Assembly: GCA_021495925.1 (NCBI GenBank)
Contig: JAKEKT010000036.1
Coordinates: forward strand, 186,001-250,000
Source of the DNA: Diplodia intermedia
Lineage: Eukaryota > Ascomycota > Dothideomycetes > Botryosphaeriales > Botryosphaeriaceae
Reading direction: 5' to 3'
Length of the DNA stretch: 64,000 bases
Shown: one piece after another, positions 11,727 through 23,018 of the stretch
Position numbering within the stretch: position 1 is the first letter of the stretch
Layout of the letters: each line of letters begins with the position of its first letter
The notes under the pieces: generated by a model
Seen by the model: the letters and a program-made list of their open reading frames with translations, nothing else
The model's database searches: none
What the model was told of the DNA's origin: nothing
Program-made: the position numbers and the translations under genes

Positions 11727-12839
11727 CTACTCTCTATCTTAAGAATCTTTAATCTAAAGATTTATCGTTTATATATATCTTCTATTATTCTAGCGATTTT
11801 CTCTTTCTCTTTCTTCTTCTTACTTATAAGTCTCTATTATGCCTTCGAAGCGTTTTTATAATAAGTCGACTTATCGTACTAGTCTTACGACTTCTCTAAA
11901 TTCTTTTACTTCTATTACTCGGTTCTATTTTAATTATACCTCTAACGGTTATATTTATAGAATTAGTCCTCGTTCTTCGCGCTATAGTAAGTGCGCTACT
12001 CGAAGTCTTAGTATATATAATACGTAGCGTGTATCTATTACTACTAGTAAGTTTTTCTTAGAGGTCTTACTTCTTTTTCTAATTAATTAATAGTAACTCG
12101 TCTTCGACGTTAGTAGAAGAGAATTCGTTTTAAGAAAGAAACGACGTATTATAATTTCTAAAAGGCCTTTAAGACTCTTAAGAGGCTTTAGTTAAAACTT
12201 TATATCTCTTCTACTAAGTTAGTTCGTCTTCGTAAGTAGTAGAAGCTTTTAGATAACTAAGATTTTTCTATATTAGAGAATAAGCTCTTCTTTAAGAACG
12301 TTTAGACTCTAAAGAAGACGAATCGTAAGACTCTAAAGCGTTTAGCTATTAGAGGTTCTATTAACTCTAAGAATACTAAGAAGAAGCAATTGCTAAAGCG
12401 TTTACGTAGCGATTTTTTAGCTAATACTAGTATAGATTCTACTAGCTCTCTAAGTTCTACTACGCCGCCGAAGTCGTTCGAGCCGATTAACCGGGCGCGA
12501 GCTATATCTTTATTTAATTTCGAGGCCTTTCTCTCGAGCGAGATGCTAATATAGAGCGTTTAGAGTTTTAACGATAGAATTCTATAATAAGTTCTTTATA
12601 GCCGTCGTAGTTTTTTAATAGTTTTTAGATATTATTCTAGTTTTCTTTCTATTATAGAAGGTATCTAAACTAACTATTAACGTAGCCGCTATCGAGAATC
12701 TTTTCTATAATCTAGTCTTTATTTTTATTGACGTCTAGATTTTCTAGTACTATTTCTTTCGTTTATTAAACTATTATAGCGTTTTCTAGAGCGGGTTTAA
12801 GAAGAGCGATATAGAAAACCAAATATATTCGTATTATTT

Positions 12840-14997
12840 CTAGTAATTTAAGGCGGAAATTAATCTTTTTAATCTATTTATCGATTTCGAATGGCCCTAT
12901 CTTTTTAAAGTCTAGTTTATTATTCGGACGTCTTATTCTAATATTTTTTTTAAGAAGATAGACTCTATTCTTCTCTTTTAGCTTCGATGCCTTCTAGTAC
13001 CGTTTATTATAGTAACGAAATATTAAAAATCCGTTATATTCGATATTAAGGCTAAGCTATTTATAGAGTATCTTTAGCTAGTCTATCTTAAGAATTTCTT
13101 TTTAGATAAGAGATTCGCTTAGTATTAGTTCTTAGTAAGCCGTTAGTTCGTACCCGTAGTTAGTATAGAACGGTAATTCCTAAGTTATAGACGCTTTAAA
13201 GCTATTATACGCGAACTAGATAAGGGGTAGTAGTTTAATCTAGTTATTCTATACGTAGTTAAGATAATAGCGAAGATATTATTCGAGCGTTTAGTTAGTT
13301 CGTTTTATTTAATCGTCTATTTACGGGTATATCGTAATTAATAGCTTATATTTAGAACTAAGCTAACGGGTAAGAGTCTACTAGAATCGAAAGATAAATA
13401 GTCGATCTCTATCTAATACGAGCTCTTCTAGTAACCCGTAGTTATTAAGAATTATTCTAAGAAACGTATAGACGAGTTCTTTCGCGTTTATCGTTTTAAG
13501 GTATAGTAGGTAGTACGCGTACTTAGTAAGCCTATTAACGATAACTAAGATCGAATTATATAGAACGCTAGTTAAGAGTTTCTTTAATTAGAATAGATTT
13601 ATAATAAAGTCTAATAATATAGATTACTAAGGTCTTTTTAGAGCCGGTAATAGCTAAAGTAAGCCGTAGGGCGCGTATCTTAAGGCCTTACTTCGAATAT
13701 AAAGATCGTACTACGAAACTACCCGCTAAATAATTCTTTATAGACTTAAGAAGTAGTAATTTCTAGTAATTCTCTTAATCGTCTTATCTATTTTTTAGTA
13801 ATCGTATACTAGTACTTTATAGATATTCTTAACGATTTTCTCGCGAAGCTTTATCGAAATATAGACTAATTCTAAATATAGAATAGTATTATCTATATCT
13901 TTAGTTAAGCGAGGGTCGTCTTCTACGTTTTTAAGTTTTTAGACTATTACGTTATACTTATAGACCTCTTAGATCTTCTTTATCTAGACGTTATCTTCTA
14001 AGCGATACGCCAAGACTAGTAGTCTAACTAAGATAAGTAAGATATCGGGTGCTTTCTTAAGCTATAATTAAGTAGTTCTAAAAATAGATACGCACGTTTT
14101 AGTAGGTATAAGACTATCGTCTTTCTACTTACTTAAAACTATTAGTTATAGTTCTAGCTTTTCTTCTTTATAGTTAGCTCTTCTACTTAGCGTATCTACG
14201 CGAGCGTTCTTAGATCTCTTTCTATAGATAATCTTTATATCGTATAATGCTAATTCTTTAGTCTATTTAACTTATCGTCGAGTTAGTTTCTTTATAGTAG
14301 TAAAGTATATAAGGTTCTTATAATTATAGTAAACTATTATCTAGTATTTAGCTTCTTCGAGATAGTATCTTTATTCTTTAAAAGCCGTAATAATAGCTAA
14401 TAGTTTCTTATCGTAGACATCGTAGTTAAGCTTCGAAGGCGTTATCTTTCTAGAATAGTACGCGATTAAGTAGAGCTTACCCTACTCGTCTAGTTAACTA
14501 ATATAAGCGCCGATAGCGTAGTCTAATACGTTGGTTTCTATAATAACGAATAGCTCTAGATTATAAATATCTAGAATAGGCGCTTTATAGAATATTCGCT
14601 TAAGAGACTCGAATACCTTCTACTACGCTTCTTTCTATTAAAACCCGTGCTCTTTACGAGTAAGTCTAGTAAGAGACTTCGTAACCTTCGTATAGTTTAG
14701 AATAAACTTACGATAGAAGTTAGTAAATCTAAGAAAGAATTATACTTCTTTAATAGTTTATAGTTCGAGCTATTCTCTAATTACGTCTAGCTTTTTCTCG
14801 TCTATACTAATATGTCTAGATATAATAACGAATTCTAGAAATTTTATTTTCTACGTAATTTATTTATACTTCTTAAGTACGATCTATAGGTCTTTTTCTC
14901 TAAGTACGAGTAGTATCTTTCGAATATATTTTCGATGTTCTTCTAAGATGTCCGAATAGATAATAATATTATCTAGATACGCGGTATAGAATACGTC
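12840..14997 (-). pseudogene. pol relic: reverse transcriptase, RNase H, integrase
   Basis: Minus-strand reading of three spots gives recognisable pol motifs with RIP changes. Complement of 14951-14997 reads as the RT active-site region; the tetrad at 14968-14979 is Y-L-D-N in place of Y-L-D-D, because GAT became AAT. Complement of about 14440-14555 reads as RNase H (LFVIIETN, then AIGAYIS and IAYYSRK), again with Asp changed to Asn. Complement of about 13600-13690 reads APYGLL followed by stops and a DFI block, the integrase core entry. Complement of about 12840-12965 reads VYLLKKNI, KLDFKKIGPFEI, the post-integrase domain typical of Gypsy elements. I do not see a clear chromodomain. Confidence 0.85.
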
Positions 14998-17900
14998 TAA
15001 ATACGGGCGTAGAATATTATTTATTAGGCTCTAGAAGAATGCTAAGGCGTTAGTTAGTCTAAAGAATATTATCGTATACTTAAAGTATTCTAGCTACGTT
15101 TAAAAGACGATCTTTTATTCTTCGCCTTCTTTAATACGGACTAAGTAGTATTCTTCGCGAAGATTAAACTTAGTAAAGTATTTTATAGTCTAGAACTTAT
15201 CTTAGAGTTCGTCGATTCTTAGTAAGAAGTAACGGTTCTTAACCGTAATATCGTTTAGTTATCGATAATTAATATAGAGACGAAGCTCGCCGCTCTTCTT
15301 TAGAACGAATAGAATAAAATAGCCGGCCGATAAAAATAAAGGCCGTATATATTCGCGTTCTAGATTCTTTTCGATATATTTTCTTAAAGCCTCTAACTCG
15401 ATACGAAATAGTAAGTATATTAGCTTAAACGCGGGCTACGTTTCTAGAATAAGAGGTATCTTATAATTCTAAGGTTAGTATTTTAATAAGAATTCTTTTT
15501 CTCGTTTCTCGTAGAGGTCCGTAAATTTCTAGAATTCTCTTAGTATAGACGCTATTTCTAATAGCGATAGCTATTTTTCTAGCGTTATTATTACTTCTTT
15601 AGGCCTTATTATTTCGCCGAGTTCTCTATATATTTTCTCGCTTACTAGATTATCTATAGGTATTAGCTTTTTTCTAGTTAGATAACCGTATATCGAACTA
15701 GCTTCGATAGATCTATTAGATAGAGCGCTACGAGATACGCGGTAGCGTTTCTTCTACTTCTAGTTTCTAGATATCGGTTTTTCTCTAGTTAGATAATCGT
15801 ATAGTACTACGTTTATATAACGCGCGTAGATTCTCTAGAGGTAGTCTTCTTTAACTAACTTTAGACTATTATTCTCTACTAGAGGCCTTATTAGATTAGA
15901 ATTATAAGATTCTCGATAGTCTAATTTCTAATCGTAGGTATCGGCTTTTTCTCTAGTAGATAACCTTTCGCCGAACTAGCTTCGATAGGCCTATATCTTT
16001 ATAATAACGCGTTATTCTATTTCTACGCTTAGTCGTAGATAGAGATAGTATATCTTATTATCTCTACGCTTTATACGCTTAATTATCGCTAAAGAAATTT
16101 TCTAGATCTTAACGAAGCTAATTACTTCTATATTAGATTATTACTCTACGCTCTAGACTTCTAGCTTCTAGCTCTAGCTCTAGCTCTTCTAGCTCTAGCT
16201 TCTAGCTCTTACTCTAGCTTCTAGCGTCGGGCTTATTCTTCTTACGATGGCGAGGTATTTAATATATTACTTATTCGAAAAGGTAATTTTTCTAGTTCTC
16301 TAGTTAATATAGAGTGCGTGCGTCTTTAGCTATAGTATTCTTAGAATAATATTATATTCTAGTATTATTATAACGTCTAGATTAATTCTTTTCTTATAGT
16401 TAGCGATAATTATTAGTGCTAACTCTATTTCGATTCTTATCTAATCTTTTCTATACTAAGCGAGTAATCCGTTTATAGTTTAAAGAGAGTAAGATTTATT
16501 CTTTTCTTACTAAGATAGCTAGTGCTTAACGACGAAGAATAGATCGATATACGTTCTCTATACATCGCTATTAATTATAGTCTAGGTCTTTTTACTATAA
16601 AAGGTTATCTTTAGATGTAGTAGTTTAAAGAGTTCTATTTCGATAAATATAATTCTATTTAATATACGTATAATCTAGTTAAGAAACCTATCTAACGGCC
16701 TCTTCTAGGGTTTTTAACTAGAAAGGCCGTCTAGTTTTTCGATTAAACGAGGTCTTCGATGGTTATATTATCTAGTTAGTCTATCTAGAGGGTTAAGTTT
16801 CTCTAGTCGATTTATTATTCTTAGCGAATCTATCTTCGCTAGCGTAGAGTTTCTACGATTATCTAATAGTAGTAGAACGAGATATTATTCTTATAGCTAG
16901 AGCGCTAATATAGAGTATCTCTACTAATAAACGTAACGTCTCGTCGAAAGAGTAGTTTCGCTAGTCGTATAAGATTCTATTTATTCTATTTTTACTAGGC
17001 GTTGCGTGTCTTATCGCGAAGCTATCGGCTAATTTTATCTATCGTTTAGTAAGAGAACTCTTTTTAGAATTACTACTACTATTTATTCTATAGTCGACCT
17101 TCTAGTTTTTCTTCTTAGACTCTAAATTACTAGATATTTAGACCTAGTTCGATGTTAGGCGTCTAAGTTATCGTAGAGGTTATATTATTAGTTTAGCGTA
17201 TACTTTCGTATTACTTAAGATGCTCGATAACTCGAGTTAGTATAGTTATATTACGTTCGCTTTTAGCGTTACTAGATTCGAGGGTACTATCGTAGAATTC
17301 TTTAATATCGCTATTAACTAAGTCGTTATTTAGAGAAAGCGTCTTAATAAATTTATCGATCTCTTACTAGGCCTAGTAGCGTATTATAGCTTAAACGCGC
17401 TAGAGTTTTAAGTACTAACTCGTAGCTTCTTTATCGCTTTCGTAAATAGTATAATTATCGTTATAGTACGTAGTCTAGCTAAGTATAGTATGTTCGAGTA
17501 TATTAAATACTCTACGTCGCCTATCGATCTCTTTAAATAGATTAATCTCTTTTAGCTAGAGCGTCGAAGAGAGCTCTTATTAAGCTTCTTAGTTATCTCT
17601 AGTAGTAGCCGCGATATTACGTGTCTTCTTCTTAGAGTTATATAAGTAGCGATACGTTCTTTTCTATTTATTATTATAGTAAATATATAGTTTCTTATTA
17701 AATTATAACTTCTACTAGGGTATTTATTCTCTATATTACGTATATTTACTCTTTTCGTTATTTTATTTTCTACTCTTAGACTCTCGTTACGCGACGTCTA
17801 GTTTTATAGCATCGCCGTCTTTCTATATATAGCGTAAGCGTCGCGGCTAGATACTATTAGCTTTATAGAATTTCTTATTAAACTAACGCTTATTACGTCG

Positions 17901-18747
17901 TTAGTTCGTCTTCTAGGCTAGTACGATAAGACTAGATAGATTCTTAAATCTATTCTAGTAGACTATAGTATTCTTAATTTCTTTCTTTAGCCTCTAGTAG
18001 TAGAACGTTTATAGAGTTACGTTAAAATATTATTCGGCGAAGAGATAGACCGTATTTTAAAATCGAATAGTATAGTTCTAGACCGATTCTTTCTATTTAA
18101 TATTTATTAGAGTACGCGTAGCTAGACGGGCTTTATTTATATCGAAGAACGCTATTTTAAGGGCTTTCGTAAAGACTTAATAGTTATTAAAGAGCCCGAT
18201 TATAACTTTACTTCGTTTTATTTAAGGCTTTTCTTAGTATTTTCTCTTATGCGGGCGAAACTATTACTCGGCGAATTCGCGTAGAAAGATACTAGCGTAA
18301 AGTATCTTCTCTATCTCGTTAGCGAATTATTTATAGAAGAAGTAGATATAGTCGTTAAGCTAGATAATAAACTTCTACGTCTTCTTACGATCTTTTCGAT
18401 ATAGATTAGGTTTCGAAACCTTAACTATAGTAACGGATACCGTTATAAGTCTTCTAGTTATCGTATTTATAGATACGATCGAAGGCGTAGATTAGTATTA
18501 TTAGGCTTCGAGCTTTCTCTTAAGTCGAGTATTCTCTTCGCTTTATTCGCGGAATTAGTTCTAAAGCTATTCGAGTCTATTCTAGATGTTATAGATTATC
18601 TAGAATAGATCTACTATCGTAGGCTATTAGAGATTATTACTTATAGAGACGTTTATATTACTACTTTATTAGTAATTTCTATACTAGAAATACTTTTCTA
18701 TTTAAGTATTAACTATCTATCTTCTCTTATAAGAATAGTAGTTAAAG

Positions 18748-19511
18748 TATAACGGTAGACTTCTTTTACTAAGCTTTAAAGTTACTTAGTAGATGGATTA
18801 AATTAAAGGGTTTACCTTAAAGAGATAAGAGAAAAATAATAATAATTAAATAAGAAGATATTACGTAATTATATAATATATAGTAAGCCGATTATCTTTA
18901 AATTAATAGGGTTTAAATTAGAACTTTAAGTTAACTACGAAGAATTAAAATACTAGCTAAGAGAGTATATCTATATACTATAGAAAAGCTAGTTATAATC
19001 TAGTATTCGGCGGTTTAGTCTACTAAGAGTTTAAACGGCTAAATTTTATAAGTTTAAGAGTTTAGAGCGCTAAGCTTCTAAACTTCTAAACTTAAGAGTC
19101 TAATAAGGCGTACGTAACGTTAGCGCTTCGAGTAGCTTTTAAGCTTTCGACTTTCGCTACTACTAAGCGAACGTAATTACTATCTTACTTATATTTATAT
19201 TCTCGCGTCTATTTTCTACTTTCTAGATCCCGCATTTTCTACGAGACTATAATCCGACTAGATTATTAAGTTTTTATAGTTTTACTTTTTCTACGGGCTT
19301 TTTATTACGTATAGTCTTCTATTCTATCTAGGTTTCTTATAGGCGTTCTTTTCGTATAAGCTTTAGCTACTATCTAAGCTTAGTTTCGTAGACGCTAAGT
19401 TCTCTTACGCCCGTTCTTTTTATACGGGATTTCTACTCGTACGGCTCTACCGCCCGTAAGACTTATTAGCCCTTAGAGTTATAAAGATCTTATACTCTAG
19501 AGTTCGTAATA
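18748..19511 (-). repeat. 5' LTR of the Gypsy element
   Basis: This is the 764-bp partner of the LTR at 10963-11726. It is followed immediately by the TAATT target duplication at 19512-19516. The primer binding site should lie just left of 18748, but RIP has altered it beyond recognition by eye. Confidence 0.9.
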
Positions 19512-22385
19512 TAATTCTATTACTTATTCGATTCTTTAAAACCTTCTCGATCTTATTCTCTAGCGAATTATAATAGAGCTATTTGATTGCGAAGATCTTA
19601 AATATACGTCTAAGAAGTATAATATCTACTAAAACTACGCGTAAAACGTTTAGATATATAAAGAAAAGAATAAGCGAGTAGATAAAGATATTACTATCTA
19701 CTATAACTATTATCTATTCGATAAGAAATAGCGGTCGAATAAGTATAATAAGTAGACTCTAGCTAAGCGTAAGCTTATCGCGATAAAGATCTCTAGTATT
19801 AATTTACTAGTAGAGGTTCTTATAAACCTTAAGTCTAAGAAGTAGCGCCTACGCTTAATTTAATAGAATAAGTAATATAAGTATTATATAAGAGTAACTT
19901 ATAAGTAGAGAGGTTATTATTTTAAGCTTATAGACGAGAAGATTTATTTATATAATCTTAATTAATTTAACTTAGAAAAGATAAATAAAGTTCTATAATA
20001 ACGTATTAAATCTTATTTAAAAACTAAATATAGCGTAGTAGATATTCTTACTCTTCTTTAAGACGTTTAGCGATAAGAGAGTAGTTATAATAAGCTTATA
20101 GAGATAAAAAAAGTATATATTATTTATATCTAACTATAGAACTAGACGAGGTCTATTTATAAGACTTATCTAGATCTTTTTATAAGAGATATAAATAACG
20201 ACCTAGGCGAGTAGATAAATAAGACGATAGATTAGCTTAAATAATAAGAATAAAATATAAAGGCTATTCTATATAAGTATATACGATAAGAAATATCTAT
20301 CGAATAGAGCGAAGAATTTATATTTATATAGAATTATTACTTAGAGATTCTTAAACGTTATAGATAATTAACTCTTATAGATATAACGTATAAGATAAAT
20401 TATCTTAGTAGGTTTCTCTTATTATAGAGTTAGAGTTATAAGAGATCTCTATATATTACTATACTAAAATAGCGAAGTAGAATATAGATTCTTCGTAAAG
20501 TTACTAATAATAATAATAGATTAGATGCTCTTTACTCTTATAGTACGCGATTATTATAATAACTACGTGCCTAGCGTTTATATCTTAATAAGCGGCGAAG
20601 ATAACGATATACTTACGTAAGAATTATATATTATAAAGTAGTAGTACTTAGATCTTACTACTATTATAGACGATTATCGCTTATAGTATCTACGTTACTT
20701 TCTTATTAATAACTCTACTATAGAATAATATACTATTAAGCTTATCTTTTCTAGTCTAGAAGTAGATAAAAAGAAGATATCGTATATCTTATATACTATT
20801 TATACGAATCGAACGTTACGACGGCGAGTAGTAGATTTTAAGGTTACGAATCTTATTTAATTCGCTATATACGTCTATATTAAGAGTAAATATTATACTA
20901 AGATAAACGAGACTCTTAATAGAGCTTATATAATTAAGGTTTAAAAGAATAGAAACTATCTTATACTATAAAAGAAGACGTTAAGAAAGAGAAATATAAG
21001 AGAGTTTATTATAAATAATATAATTTAAATAAAGTAAATTACGAGATTAACTTTAAAAATTACTTTTATTCTATTAATTCTATTAAACTAACTATTATCT
21101 TCGTTCGTTCTAGTAAGATCTATTTATAATCTATCGATAACTATCGTTTTTCCGGCTAGAAGAACGATTATAGAGGCCTAAGAATCTAGTTACTTAAAAA
21201 GTAAACTTAATCTATATAAATACTTAATAAATAAATAGTATAAGACGATATTATAGTAGATAATATATATAAAAACGTATATTATAATTCTTTTATAGAT
21301 TACTACTACTAATACGGTTAAATCGTAGTATTATTCGCTTAAGAAGAACTTATAGATAAATAAAAAAATATAGACTACTATAAGCTTACTTAGTTACTAT
21401 TATTTAGTATATAAGACTACTATTTAGTAGAACGCGTAAACGCGATAGTAAGCGACTATTTTTAATATTAAATATCTTTTAATAACTAGATATTATTCTT
21501 AGCTTCGAAGGCTATCGTTATCTTTATAAAAGCTTACTATAGAAGAGCTAATTCTTAGAAAATAATACGTTAAGAATTAAGTTCTAATAAGATATAATTT
21601 TAGTAAGAATTATAAGTATTATTATAAGTTCTTTCGTGTCTACTAGTTACTCTATTATTATATATAGTAATAGTACTTTCTTTACGATATTTTAACGTTT
21701 AAGTAGTAGAAGCGTATCTATCGTTACTTTTAGAAGAATAGTATAGAGGTCTATAAGACGTAAAATAGTATTAATAAACTATCTAATATAATAGAGAGTA
21801 AAGAACGAAAGATAAAAGAAATAGTAAATAATACTTTATAGACTAGAAAGCTATAGAAGTCGCTTTATATAAGATAGTTTAATCTATATAAAAATACTAA
21901 GAGACTCTTAAAATATATAGAGAGGGTTCGCGTAAGACGTAACTAGATTAATAGTCTCTTAAGAGTTATAGATCTCTTTATATATATCGCTATAATATTA
22001 TTCTTAGGCTAGAATAACTTTAGAAAGCGTAAAGTAGTAGTAAAGAAGATTATATCTAAAGTAGCGCTAGTAGATATTACTAGAATTAAGAAGAATATCT
22101 TCTTAGATCTTTAGCTACTTACGTAGAAGAATTAGCTTAAAGTATTAAATAATAAAAGCTTTTTTAGCGGCGAGAAGAATAATAATAACTATAAATTCTT
22201 AGAGAATAAGAGATAAGAAGTAAGATATAAGAGTAGATAGATAGTAGAAGAAATCTTAATACTATAAAATATTTCGTAGGCGCGAAAATACTTATATAAC
22301 TATCTAGAATACTAGCGCGTACGCGTTTAATTATCGGGCTTATTAATTTATATGTAAAACGCTACTAAAATACGGCGCGGGTGAT
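19512..22385. other. older RIP-mutated repeat DNA flanking the Gypsy element
   Basis: About 2.9 kb of CA/TG-depleted DNA lies to the right of the Gypsy element. About 0.95 kb of similar DNA (10010-10962) lies to its left and is probably the other half of the interrupted unit. On the plus strand, from about 19570 to 20470, one frame reads as a Lys/Tyr-rich protein with only TAA/TAG interruptions, which looks like a RIP-damaged coding sequence. I could not match it to a transposase, LINE or capsid family. Terminal repeats were not found. Confidence 0.5.
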
Positions 22386-23018
22386 ACGCCGATAACGTCG
22401 AGAGGTCTAGGGGGTATGGGTAGTTTTGCCGCACCCGTAAGGACGGGCACATCCATACATACGTCCGTATATAAAAATGCCGAGAAAGCACCGCACCGCA
22501 CCGCCCCCCCTGTCTGTGTACCTAGTACCCCACCCCACTTCCAGCAGCGCCGTTATGCATGAAATTAGAGTTCCCGTTTGTGTCTCACATTCAATAACGA
22601 CGTCGGCGATCGTCGTCTATTGGCCGCCGTCGGTCATCGGGGTGTGCGCCACAGCGCCCACGCATATATGGCGACACCGCAAACCAATCATCACTTGGCC
22701 TCTACCCAAGAACAACACATTTCATCGAGATCAGTCTTACTTGCAGATGATCAGGTTCTCTTGTATCGATCGGGCTCTAAAGTCTAAAGACGTGAGGTGT
22801 GGGTGGTAACAGACCGCCTTGATCTAACCAATGTTTACGCCAACAAACCATGCATGCCCATGCAGTTTAGGCCCAACATACAAGCGCGCTTTTGTCTCCC
22901 GTGGGAAGGACAGAGCCGCGCAAAAAAACGCCCGTAGAAAATGCTGGGGGAAAAGATGAAGAAAAAAACACCAAAACACCACGCCATGCCATGTCGCGTA
23001 CAAGCAATTACAATCCAA
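22386..23018. other. intergenic DNA between the RIP island and the sulfatase gene
   Basis: Normal composition. Short frames here resemble nothing known. It should contain the 3' untranslated region of the minus-strand sulfatase-like gene, whose stop is at 23019. Confidence 0.4.

Larger units (their letters stand above)
10963..19511 (-). mobile_element. full-length Ty3/Gypsy LTR retrotransposon, RIP-inactivated
   Basis: Two 764-bp direct repeats (10963-11726 and 18748-19511) bound an 8549-bp element. The 5-bp sequence TAATT flanks it on both sides (10958-10962 and 19512-19516), as expected for target duplication. The repeats start TATAACGG and end GTAATA, consistent with TG...CA termini altered by RIP. 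Coding relics lie on the minus strand in the order integrase, RNase H and reverse transcriptase from left to right, so the element is transcribed right to left and its 5' LTR is the right-hand one. RT before RNase H before integrase is the Ty3/Gypsy order. Stops are scattered throughout and key Asp codons are changed, so it is dead. Gag was not identified; it should lie at about 16-18.7 kb. Confidence 0.92.
9985..22385. repeat. RIP-saturated AT-rich island, about 12.4 kb
   Basis: CA and TG dinucleotides are nearly absent throughout while CG and TA are kept. This is the RIP pattern taken almost to saturation. Because ATG contains TG, almost no start codon survives. That explains the near-complete lack of frames of 60 codons or more, despite readable coding relics. 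Edges are sharp: CA/TG-containing sequence resumes left of about 9985 and right of about 22385. The island holds a full-length Ty3/Gypsy element and older unidentified repeat DNA around it. Confidence 0.9.

Noticed and set aside
11839..12027. 62-codon frame inside the RIP island
   Set aside because: It lies on the strand opposite to the Gypsy pol relics; Ser/Thr/Tyr-rich composition is what RIP-mutated DNA gives by chance.
22477..22809. 110-codon frame right of the RIP island
   Set aside because: No domain, no signal or membrane pattern, and no splice sites; kept as intergenic.
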